27,718 bases of DNA from Oscillospiraceae bacterium. Lineage in GTDB: Bacteria > Bacillota_A > Clostridia > Oscillospirales > CAG-272. Below the pieces are notes generated by a model. That model did no database searches and had not been told where the DNA came from. It saw nothing but the letters and a program-made list of their open reading frames with translations. Positions 1-6,968 of the stretch are shown one piece after another. Within the stretch, counting starts at the first letter, position 1, and every line of letters starts with the position of its first letter. The translations under genes and the position numbers were made by a program. The stretch lies in the NCBI GenBank assembly GCA_015064195.1, contig SVSO01000013.1, positions 1-27,718 on the forward strand, read 5' to 3'.

Positions 1-190
1 GACCCTGCTTCAGCGTGATATTGCCGTACTTCTTCAGTCCCGGCACCTTCTGAGGCGTGGTGACCATGTCACCCTCTCTGTATTCTACAACATCGATGGA
101 TGCGTCAAAGCCGGTAACTTCGGAGAATCCACCTGCGTCAAGACCCTCGATCTCAACCTTATATCTGAATCTGGTATGCGGGTAAGCCAT
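1..190 (-). CDS. CIS inner tube protein (gp19/Hcp-like), partial at left edge
   Basis: Only the first 63 codons are in the window and the gene runs off the left edge. The visible protein starts MAYPHTRFRYKVEIEG and continues with FSEVTGFDASIDVVEYREGD, which is the N-terminal pattern of the T4 gp19-like tail tube family. Such proteins stack as hexameric rings to form the inner tube that the contracting sheath drives into a target. The ATG at 188-190 is preceded by AAAGGGG at a good distance, so the start is well supported. It follows the sheath gene by 37 bases and should share its promoter; sheath-then-tube is the usual order in contractile systems. Whether other tube paralogues follow cannot be seen. 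Confidence 0.93.
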   Translation of the reverse strand, partial: MAYPHTRFRYKVEIEGLDAGGFSEVTGFDASIDVVEYREGDMVTTPQKVPGLKKYGNITLKQG

Positions 191-227
191 AATTTTTCCC
201 CTTTCGATATTGTTCTGTTACTTGGAC

Positions 228-1931
228 TTATTCAGCGTCGCCGGTCTTCTGCGTAATTCTGAAGATTACGAATTCAGCAGGCTTCACGGGTGCGACACCG
301 ATGACGCAGACGAGTCTGCCGTTGTCGATATCATCCTGGCTCATGGTATTGCGGCCGATATTGACGAAGAATGCTTCATCGGAGGAGCTGCCGGCCAACG
401 AGCCGTTTCTCCACATACCGGTCAGGAATACGCTGATGGTTCTCTGAACTCTCGTCCAAAGTGCCTCATCGTTGGGTTCAAATACTGCCCAGTTGGTGTT
501 CGCCTTGATGGTCTCCTCAATGAAGATGAACAGACGGCGGACGTTGACATACTTCCAGCTGGGATCGCCGGACACGGTTCTTGCGCCCCATACACGGATG
601 CCCTGACCCGGGAAGGAACGGATAAGATTGATGCCCTTCGGGTTGAGGATATCCTGCTCGCCCTTATTGAATGCAACATCCAGACCTACGCAGGCACGTA
701 CAACTTCGTTTGCGGGAGCCTTGTGAACGCCGCGGGTGTTGTCGCTTCTTGCATAGATACCCATAATGGAGCCGGACGGCGGAATGGCGATATTCTTCTT
801 ATCCAGCGGATCGAAGACCTGCAGCCACGGATGATACAGAGCCGCATAGCTGGAGGAGAAAATGTCGCGGTGAGCGATGATCTCGTCGGTCTTCTTTGCA
901 TTTCTCGGAACATCGAGAACTGCGAATCTGCTTGCGAGATTCTCACAGTGAGCAACCAGCGTCAGCTGAACATTGGGGTCAGTCACGCCGGGAACTGCCA
1001 TGATGGAAACGACGTCGTTGTCAAGGAACGCCTGGATACCGGTACGGTTGCCTGCACCGTTGTCAACGCCGATAAAGTCGCCTGCGGAAAGGTCAGAAGC
1101 TGCACCGTTGGAGCCGCCGGTGAATTCAGCGCTCACGAAAGCTGCATCGGGATTGCCGAGTGCTGCATAGGGAGCGATAATGGCATCGTCGCCGTTGTAT
1201 GCGATCTCAACAAGCTCGCTCTTTGCGGTCTTCTTGGAGATATGGTTGGCAGCCTCGATGTTGAAGGATACATTCTCATATGCTTCCACAGTATCCGCGT
1301 ACTTGATCTCAAGAGAAAGCTCGCAGGTGGTGATGACCTTAATGGGAAGCAGGTTGGTATCGATGATATCTGCTGCGAAATCCTCAGCAAAGGTCAGGAT
1401 GTTGTCCTGATTCTTCTCGACCTTGTTGTAAACAACGGTGTCGCCCTCAGCGTATGCTACGATATCGCCGGGGTTGAAGCCTGCCGCATTCTTCACGCGG
1501 TACTTCTTGTCTTCCAGCTTTTCCAGAGCCTGGGTCTTGGCCTTGGAGGAAGCGGTGATCTTAACGCCGATGCTGTCGCCCCATACGCCGGGGTTCTTTG
1601 CGGTGAAGGAGAGACCTGCGATGCTTGCTTCGGCACACTTTGCGCTTGCGGGAGCAACGCGGGCGATGTATGCGCGGGAGCCGCCGTTGAGGAAGAAATG
1701 CTCAACTGCGTATGCGAGGAAACGGTACTCGCCGAACTCATTCTCGGAGAGGAAACCGCCGTAGGTGCGCTTGAAATCGGCAAAGTTGGTAACCAGCTGC
1801 GGAACGCCGCTGATCGGGCCCTTTTCAGCCAGACCTACAAAGCCTGCCGTGCTTGTTCCGACACCCTCCATGGGCTTTCCGCCGGATTCAAATTCTTCGA
1901 CATAAACGCCGGGAGATAAATATTCAGCCAT
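228..1931 (-). CDS. Contractile tail sheath protein
   Basis: A 567-residue sheath protein, the contractile outer tube of the particle. The N-terminus MAEYLSPGVYVEE and following STAGFVGLAEKGP are typical of sheath subunits (the N-terminal linker and first domain). The C-terminus carries the family hallmark: SSSDEAFFV, then NTMSQDDIDNGRL, then IGVAPVKPAEFVIFRI, the handshake strands that interlock neighbouring subunits. The length suits a CIS sheath with an inserted surface domain. The frame is open to a GTG at 1991, adding 20 residues, but that start has no SD and family proteins begin at MAEYLSPG, so ATG 1931 is chosen. A strong SD lies 37 bases upstream, separated from the start by a perfect hairpin (see separate entry). 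The gene is the first of the sheath/tube unit and has its own promoter. Confidence 0.96.
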   Translation of the reverse strand: MAEYLSPGVYVEEFESGGKPMEGVGTSTAGFVGLAEKGPISGVPQLVTNFADFKRTYGGFLSENEFGEYRFLAYAVEHFFLNGGSRAYIARVAPASAKCAEASIAGLSFTAKNPGVWGDSIGVKITASSKAKTQALEKLEDKKYRVKNAAGFNPGDIVAYAEGDTVVYNKVEKNQDNILTFAEDFAADIIDTNLLPIKVITTCELSLEIKYADTVEAYENVSFNIEAANHISKKTAKSELVEIAYNGDDAIIAPYAALGNPDAAFVSAEFTGGSNGAASDLSAGDFIGVDNGAGNRTGIQAFLDNDVVSIMAVPGVTDPNVQLTLVAHCENLASRFAVLDVPRNAKKTDEIIAHRDIFSSSYAALYHPWLQVFDPLDKKNIAIPPSGSIMGIYARSDNTRGVHKAPANEVVRACVGLDVAFNKGEQDILNPKGINLIRSFPGQGIRVWGARTVSGDPSWKYVNVRRLFIFIEETIKANTNWAVFEPNDEALWTRVQRTISVFLTGMWRNGSLAGSSSDEAFFVNIGRNTMSQDDIDNGRLVCVIGVAPVKPAEFVIFRITQKTGDAE

Positions 1932-1938
1932 AAGATTG

Positions 1939-1964
1939 GTTTTCCATCGCTCAGGATGAAAAAC
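1939..1964 (-). promoter_or_regulatory. Hairpin between SD and sheath start codon
   Basis: On the transcribed strand the SD AAAGGAGGGAG (1976-1966) is followed by GTTTTTCATC (1964-1955), loop CTGAGC (1954-1949) and GATGGAAAAC (1948-1939), then seven bases and ATG (1931). The arms pair over all ten positions with a single G-U pair. Without the hairpin the SD-ATG distance would be far too long; with it folded, about 11 unpaired bases remain between the GGAGG core and ATG. No U-tract follows, so it is not an intrinsic terminator. Inference: a structured spacer that brings the SD to the start, as known for some T4 genes. Confidence 0.7.
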
Positions 1965-1965
1965 G

Positions 1966-1976
1966 CTCCCTCCTTT
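1966..1976 (-). promoter_or_regulatory. Distant Shine-Dalgarno of the sheath gene
   Basis: AAAGGAGGGAG on the minus strand is the only strong anti-16S match ahead of the sheath gene. No in-frame start lies at normal spacing from it. The immediate upstream of ATG 1931 (CAATCTT) has no SD. The hairpin at 1939-1964 would juxtapose this site and the start. Confidence 0.65.
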
Positions 1977-2012
1977 GGTATTGTATTTCACGTCATGCGT
2001 GATATTTGGATG

Positions 2013-2041
2013 ATATTATTATATACCTTTGTTATCATCAA
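2013..2041 (-). promoter_or_regulatory. Sigma-A-like promoter of the sheath-tube unit
   Basis: On the minus strand, -35 TTGATG (2041-2036), a 17-base spacer, and -10 TAATAT (2018-2013). An overlapping perfect TATAAT is at 2023-2018. Transcription should begin near 2005, giving a leader of about 75 bases before ATG 1931. It lies in the only sizeable non-coding gap of the window (1932-2065), which is distinctly AT-rich compared with the genes. No terminator hairpin is visible between the upstream gene and this promoter, so read-through from the long operon probably adds to it. Confidence 0.68.
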
Positions 2042-2065
2042 AACTCTATACAAAATACTATACAA
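2034..2065 (-). repeat. 12-bp-phased direct repeats upstream of the sheath promoter (candidate operator)
   Basis: Reading the minus strand, TTGTATAG (2065-2058), TATT, TTGTATAG (2053-2046), AGTT, TTGATGAT (2041-2034). The first two octamers are identical; the third is a weaker match (TTG conserved) that coincides with the -35 box and sits in the same 12-base phase, about 10 bases from TATAAT. Direct repeats with about one helical turn of spacing overlapping the -35 region are the known operator layout of SARP/BTAD regulators. A BTAD regulator is encoded at 4728-6968. The link is an inference. Confidence 0.55.
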
Positions 2066-2824
2066 TCACTGCTCATTCTCATCGTCCGCCTCATCCTCGC
2101 CGTCATCCTCCTCGGGAACAGGCGTGACTTTTTGCATGAGCGGCTCCCCATCGACGGAAAACAGCATGGCGCGCAGTTCATCAAGATCGGTGGACAGCAG
2201 TTTTTTTCGGGCAAAACGCAGCTTTTCGAGAAATTTGCGCTCCATGCCTTTTTTGTCGCGGATCGTCTTTTCCAGTGCCTGCTTTTCTACCTCCGATACC
2301 CGCTCACGGCGAAGCTCCTGAAGCGTATCCTCGTTCTCCTTCACATCGATAAACGGCATTGTTTCGTTGAAGGTGCCGAGGTCGTGCCGTTTTGCACTTT
2401 CCCGAAGCTTTTTCAGAATCTTTTTCTCCGGCACTTTCCGGTCAACGCGGTAAGCGACCGCACTTTTGTCGGGATTTGCGGGATTGGTGTACAGCTCGCC
2501 TGCATTGTTCGGATGTTTTTTGCGGCGACTGCCCTCCACCTGCTTCTCTTCATTTTCAAGCGACGGGCTGTTGTGACGGCGCACTGCCGAGCCGGTCAGC
2601 ATCATGCTTCCCTGCTTATCCGCGCCGACAGACAGATCGTTGTAGGAATTCTTCATGGAAAACAGCTCACGCGGCTCTCCGCGTGTCTCGCGCTCCGCCG
2701 GATTCGGCGTATAGCCGCCCACACGCTTGTCATAGCTTCCGCGTTCATGAGCCGCACTCTCATGCATTACCGCTTCGGAACGGTTTCCCGGCATCTCATC
2801 ATGCCGGAAACGGTCATAATCCAT
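2066..2824 (-). CDS. Hydrophilic, largely disordered protein of unknown function
   Basis: A 252-residue protein that I do not recognise. It has no signal peptide, membrane segment or cysteine. The first ~115 residues are rich in Asn, Arg, Glu, His and Ser and look disordered. Residues ~130-225 are strongly charged and helical (KILKKLRESAKR, ERVSEVEKQALEKTIRDKK, RKFLEKLRFARKK), a likely coiled coil. The end is very acidic (PEEDDGEDEADDENEQ). The start at ATG 2824 is chosen over the longer frame because GGGAGG lies seven bases upstream and the longer form would overlap the preceding ATPase gene. It is the last gene before the sheath promoter. It could be an assembly factor, a partner of the neighbouring ATPase, or a packaged cargo; nothing in the sequence decides this. 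Confidence 0.82.
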   Translation of the reverse strand: MDYDRFRHDEMPGNRSEAVMHESAAHERGSYDKRVGGYTPNPAERETRGEPRELFSMKNSYNDLSVGADKQGSMMLTGSAVRRHNSPSLENEEKQVEGSRRKKHPNNAGELYTNPANPDKSAVAYRVDRKVPEKKILKKLRESAKRHDLGTFNETMPFIDVKENEDTLQELRRERVSEVEKQALEKTIRDKKGMERKFLEKLRFARKKLLSTDLDELRAMLFSVDGEPLMQKVTPVPEEDDGEDEADDENEQ

Positions 2825-2837
2825 GCCGCACCTCCCG

Positions 2838-4715
2838 TCAATCGTCCAGATAGAAGCAGTATTCGCCTGCTTCTGCCTTGGTGAAGGACTTGCCGCTCTT
2901 GGAAAATTCATTTTTCAGCGCGGCCACGATATGCTTCATTCCGATCACATCATCACCCGCCGATGCCGCAAGAAATGCGCTGTGGACGGCGATGTTTTTG
3001 ATGTTGCTGCCGGAAAGCTCGAAGTTTTCCACCAGATAATCGTAATCCAGCGTTCCAACCGGTGCTTCCGGCGGAAATACGCGCCGCCATATTTCGGCAC
3101 GCTGTGACTTCCCGGGGAACGGGAACTCCACGAGAAATTTCATGCGCCGTTTGAAGGCTTCGTCGAAATTCTGCACAAAGTTGGTAGCGAGAATGGCGAC
3201 ACCGGTGTATTCTTCGATTTTCTGAAGAAGGAATGCCGCTTCCATGTTGCTGTATTTGTCGTTGGAATCCTTGACCTCCGTACGCTTGCCGAACAGCACG
3301 TCCGCTTCATCGAAAAACAGCACCACGCGGCTTTTTCTGGCGCGCTCGAAGATGTCGTTCAGATTTTTCTCCGTCTCGCCGATGTATTTGCTGACAACCG
3401 AAGCAAGATTCACCTTGTACAGTGCCAGCCCCAACTCGCCTGCCACCACCTGCGCGGCCATGGTTTTGCCGGTGCCGGGAGGGCCGGTGAAGATCATGGA
3501 TGCGCCTCGTCCATAGGGAAGCATCCCGCCGAATCCCCATTTTTCGTAGACAGTACATCCGCACCGTACATAGTCGCAGGCCGTGCGCAGGAGCTTCTTG
3601 CTGTATGCGGGCAGAACGAGATCATCCCACGAAAAGGCGCAGTTCACCTGCACTGCTCTGCCGCCCATGTATGAGCCGACGGAGCGATAACAGCCGTCCT
3701 TGATATGAGCGGCGGTGAGCATTTCGCCCTGTGCCGACATTGCCGCATAGCGGAAGGCCTTGTCGATACCGCCGGGCGGCAGATTGAATTCCATGGCAAT
3801 TTCGCGAAAATCCACGTCCGGTGCAACAGAATATGCCCGGCTTTTTCGCAGCCATATCCCGCTCTGCTCCGCAATGGACGGCATGGGAATGGCAATGCTC
3901 ACAAGATCAGCCGCAAAATCGTCGGATGACAGCGGTGTCTCCGAGATCACGACGGCCACGGAATTTTCCTCCGCCAGTGCCGCAATCTTTGCCGGCTCTG
4001 TCTTTTCATCCGCAAAAATCAGCGGATAGGCATCCATCAGCGCAAGCAGTGTGGAATTTTCGTCGGCGGTGAGACTTCTGTCCGCCGCCGCAAATGCCAT
4101 GCCGCAGCCCGATGCGGCGAGGCTCAGCGCTGTTTTTCGCCCGGAGCCTGACACACCGTTGATGTTGACGATCATGGGGATCGTGCCGTCCGCATGAGAA
4201 AGCGCACCGGCGATGGCATCAACTGCGCCGGAAAGATATTCGTCTGCGCCATCGGCTGCCGGAAGGCGAACCAGCGGCTCACCGTCAGAATCCAGTAGAT
4301 ACCGGAAAATGGAAGGCTTCAGGCGCATGGGCGCATGAAAAGTCGGAGCCGTGCCGTCAAACAGGCGGGCAAGCATACCGTCCGGCGAGAAAAACGTCAC
4401 GCAGGATGCGGTATCCCCACCGAGAATCATGGCACTCAAAGCCTGCGGTGTGACACATTCCGGCGGGCAGTCAAACTGCGCCCGCAGAATGGCCGCCGTC
4501 TCCGCATCCGTCAGCACTGCAAGCCCCAATGCCACGGCGATCTTCTCAAACGGATGGCATGGAAAGGTGTTAAACAGCGTGCCGATTGGCAGTGTATTCG
4601 CTTCTGACAAAAATGCCGCCAGCGTATTGGATTTTTTTATGTCATAGCCCTCTCTGCGGAAGTCTGTGACAAATTCTCTCACCGCGGTGAGAATTTTCAG
4701 GTACGATTGATTCAT
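2838..4715 (-). CDS. CIS-type AAA+ ATPase (Pvc15/Afp15-like), second copy
   Basis: A 625-residue protein with two ATPase-like regions. The C-terminal AAA+ module is intact: Walker A GPPGTGKT at 411-418, Walker B LFFDEAD around 466-472, sensor-1 Asn in ILATN at 512, and arginine-finger-like KRR in FDEAFKRRMKF around 522-524. A distinctive VKDSNDKYSN stretch follows Walker B. The N-terminal half has a Walker-A-like GVSGSGRKT at 187-195, with Arg inserted where the Lys is expected, so it is probably a non-hydrolysing domain. ATPases of this type are conserved in extracellular CIS clusters and are thought to act in assembly or remodelling of the particle. It is clearly paralogous to the protein at 9410-11647. 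The ATG has AAGGTAA upstream, 12 bases after the regulator stop. Confidence 0.92.
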   Translation of the reverse strand: MNQSYLKILTAVREFVTDFRREGYDIKKSNTLAAFLSEANTLPIGTLFNTFPCHPFEKIAVALGLAVLTDAETAAILRAQFDCPPECVTPQALSAMILGGDTASCVTFFSPDGMLARLFDGTAPTFHAPMRLKPSIFRYLLDSDGEPLVRLPAADGADEYLSGAVDAIAGALSHADGTIPMIVNINGVSGSGRKTALSLAASGCGMAFAAADRSLTADENSTLLALMDAYPLIFADEKTEPAKIAALAEENSVAVVISETPLSSDDFAADLVSIAIPMPSIAEQSGIWLRKSRAYSVAPDVDFREIAMEFNLPPGGIDKAFRYAAMSAQGEMLTAAHIKDGCYRSVGSYMGGRAVQVNCAFSWDDLVLPAYSKKLLRTACDYVRCGCTVYEKWGFGGMLPYGRGASMIFTGPPGTGKTMAAQVVAGELGLALYKVNLASVVSKYIGETEKNLNDIFERARKSRVVLFFDEADVLFGKRTEVKDSNDKYSNMEAAFLLQKIEEYTGVAILATNFVQNFDEAFKRRMKFLVEFPFPGKSQRAEIWRRVFPPEAPVGTLDYDYLVENFELSGSNIKNIAVHSAFLAASAGDDVIGMKHIVAALKNEFSKSGKSFTKAEAGEYCFYLDD

Positions 4716-4727
4716 GGCAGTATTACC

Positions 4728-6968
4728 TTACAAACGATTTTCCGAGAAGCAGGCAAGAAATTCCTTCTTCAGCCATTTGCTCGGCTCGATGCCCAGCTCT
4801 TCGTCAATGAGGGCGCAGTATTCATCAAACTTCGCCTTGGCCTTGTTGGGATACCCCAGCGCGATCTGGCAATAGATGATCTCCCGCGTGATTCGCTCGG
4901 AATAGGGATCGATGGCAGCTGCATTTTTCAAAAGTGCAAGCTCCCTTGTGAATGCGCCGCCGTCATGCGCGTGTGCCGCCAGCATGAGACAGCCGTCCAC
5001 ATACAGCTTGTCATAATGCTCTCTCAGCTCCGTCACCCATTCGCTGTCGATGCCGGGAAGATATTTTCCCCAATAGGTCGAAAACAGCTCCTGATGCGGC
5101 AGAAGTCCGGAAATACCGCCCTCCGCCACTGCTTTGCAGGCAGTGAAAATATCCTCATCCGCATCCCGTACAAGGGTCAGATCCAGGGCATAGCACTTGT
5201 CCTTATAGGTGATGAATCCGCTGAGCGTGGGCGCCGTAAGCTCCCGGCGCAGGCTGTAGATAATGTTATGAAGCATCGCCACCGGATTGGCTGGCATATT
5301 GTCCCGCCAAAGCACATCCAGCAGCCGGTCGCGCTCCACCGGCCTTCCGCATCGCTCCAGCATATAGGCCATAAACTCCCCTGCTTTTTTCGTGCGCCAT
5401 GCCAATGTTGTCTCATCGGGGAGCATCACGGTAAAATCGCCGAACCGCCTCACCCGGAGCGGCATTTCATCCGCCGGTGATGCACGGTGCAGGATGGCCT
5501 CCAGCTTCTCTGCCCCATCGGAAGTAAGATATGGCATCCGCTGATGATTCTTCTGCAGATATGCCGCGCTTCTGCGCACAATATCCGCATACAGCTCGGG
5601 ATTTTTATCATATTTCAGCAGACCGTTGTACAGTCCGCGGTATGCGCTGTAAGTGTTTTCCTTGCCGAAGGTGCTGTCCGCCGCATTCAGTGCCCGCTCC
5701 ATCTCGTCATACTGCTCACTGTAATAATAGTATTGCGCGAGAACGCCCAATACTTCCGCATCCTGCGGTATATGCCAGCGGCTGATGATCTCCGCGCAGT
5801 AGCCGATCAGTTCAAACTCTCTGTTTTCGATAAGTCTTCCGCCGAATCGGCTCAGGATGCGCTCCACTGTCTCCGCATCGCCGCTCTCGCCGAGAAGCGA
5901 CACCGCTTCGGCAATCCGTCCATCCGCCGCATAAAAGCTGACCGCATCCTCCGTGAGCCTGCGCCGCTCATCGAAGCTCAGCATCCCCGACAACGCCTGA
6001 CGCACGGCGGGCGAATATTCGGGATAATCCGCGCCGTTGTCCGGCTTGACGAGAAGCTGACGGGAGGAGAGATACGCCAGCTTTTCCCCGGCTGCCGCAT
6101 CGTGAAGCACCGCCCGGCTGAGCGATTCCCCACACTGCCGCAGAAAGGCCGTGCGCTTCATATAATCCGCCGTCCCGCAATCAAGCTCACGGAGAATGTG
6201 ATAATCGATAAATGCCCGCAAATGGGAACGCTCTGCCGCCGTAGCAAGATCCAGCTCGTGTCCCGGTGAGCGGGCGATTTCCCGCAGGATCATCGTCTCG
6301 GCAGCCGGCCATCCGCCCGCAAATGTGTGGAGAGATTCCACGGCAGCGGATATCGGCAGACCTGAATCGATACTCAGCACCGCATTGTCGGGCGGAAGCT
6401 GAAGCCGGATGTTTTCCGCCGTTTCCGCCATTGTGAAAAGAAGCTCCCGCGCCGTCAGCTCAAGACAGGTGTCGCCGATGATATGGCGCAGCAGAAATTC
6501 CGGCGCGCGCCGTCCGGCAAATGCCGCACGGTAATGGCCGCACGCCGCCGGTTCGACGATCCGCTCCATCACAGCAATGGCATCGGCGGAGGTGAGTCGG
6601 TCGATGTTATCCACAAGCAGTGCAAATCCGCCCTCGCTGACCACTCTGACAAATTGTCCCGCCAACTGAGCTGCCGATATTTCCGCATCACCGATTGTAT
6701 CTTCCCCGCCCGCCAGAACAAGAGCACGCCACAGATGCGCCGTCAGCATCTCCGCATCGTTATCCTCCGGGCGGATGCTCACATACACAGCCGGTGCGCC
6801 CCAATCCTCCGCCAGCTCGGCGAGATACACGGTTTTGCCCAGTCCCGCACAGCCGTTGAGAAGGATAAGGGGAGAATGTCCGCCGTGACGGGCGCGGCGG
6901 ACAAATCCTGATTTCGGTATGATGACGGCGAGCTTTTCCGTCGGGGTATAATAATCCTGTAAACGCAT
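4728..6968 (-). CDS. STAND ATPase transcriptional regulator with C-terminal winged-helix/BTAD domain
   Basis: A 746-residue regulator. The N-terminus is a MalT/LuxR-type STAND ATPase: Walker A GCAGLGKT at 39-46, Walker B LLVDNID around 117-123, and AFAGRR around 149-154 as sensor. The middle (~200-500) is helical and TPR-like. From ~502 the sequence RRFGDFTVML...TKKAGEFMAYML...LLDVLWRDN...NIIYSLRREL is an OmpR-like winged helix, followed at ~600-746 by a bacterial transcriptional activator domain with TPRs (IDPYSERITREIIYC, ALIDEELGIEPS). BTAD/SARP-type regulators activate transcription by binding direct repeats that overlap the -35 box. Its ATG overlaps the stop of the preceding gene by one base (TGATG), indicating coupled translation. 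Its likely target is the direct-repeat promoter in front of the sheath gene (inference). No LuxR-type HTH is present; the wHTH-BTAD replaces it. Confidence 0.9.
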   Translation of the reverse strand: MRLQDYYTPTEKLAVIIPKSGFVRRARHGGHSPLILLNGCAGLGKTVYLAELAEDWGAPAVYVSIRPEDNDAEMLTAHLWRALVLAGGEDTIGDAEISAAQLAGQFVRVVSEGGFALLVDNIDRLTSADAIAVMERIVEPAACGHYRAAFAGRRAPEFLLRHIIGDTCLELTARELLFTMAETAENIRLQLPPDNAVLSIDSGLPISAAVESLHTFAGGWPAAETMILREIARSPGHELDLATAAERSHLRAFIDYHILRELDCGTADYMKRTAFLRQCGESLSRAVLHDAAAGEKLAYLSSRQLLVKPDNGADYPEYSPAVRQALSGMLSFDERRRLTEDAVSFYAADGRIAEAVSLLGESGDAETVERILSRFGGRLIENREFELIGYCAEIISRWHIPQDAEVLGVLAQYYYYSEQYDEMERALNAADSTFGKENTYSAYRGLYNGLLKYDKNPELYADIVRRSAAYLQKNHQRMPYLTSDGAEKLEAILHRASPADEMPLRVRRFGDFTVMLPDETTLAWRTKKAGEFMAYMLERCGRPVERDRLLDVLWRDNMPANPVAMLHNIIYSLRRELTAPTLSGFITYKDKCYALDLTLVRDADEDIFTACKAVAEGGISGLLPHQELFSTYWGKYLPGIDSEWVTELREHYDKLYVDGCLMLAAHAHDGGAFTRELALLKNAAAIDPYSERITREIIYCQIALGYPNKAKAKFDEYCALIDEELGIEPSKWLKKEFLACFSENRL

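Noticed and set aside
210..1919. A 569-codon open frame on the plus strand opposite the sheath gene
   Set aside because: The minus-strand frame encodes an unmistakable sheath protein; the antisense translation has no family features and no RBS.
1939..1964. Hairpin as an intrinsic terminator
   Set aside because: The stem is AT-rich with no following U-tract and it lies inside the sheath leader, directly before a start codon.
1932..1991. GTG start at 1991 adding 20 residues to the sheath protein
   Set aside because: No SD precedes it, the extension is not sheath-like, and it contains the strong SD and hairpin that fit a leader for ATG 1931.
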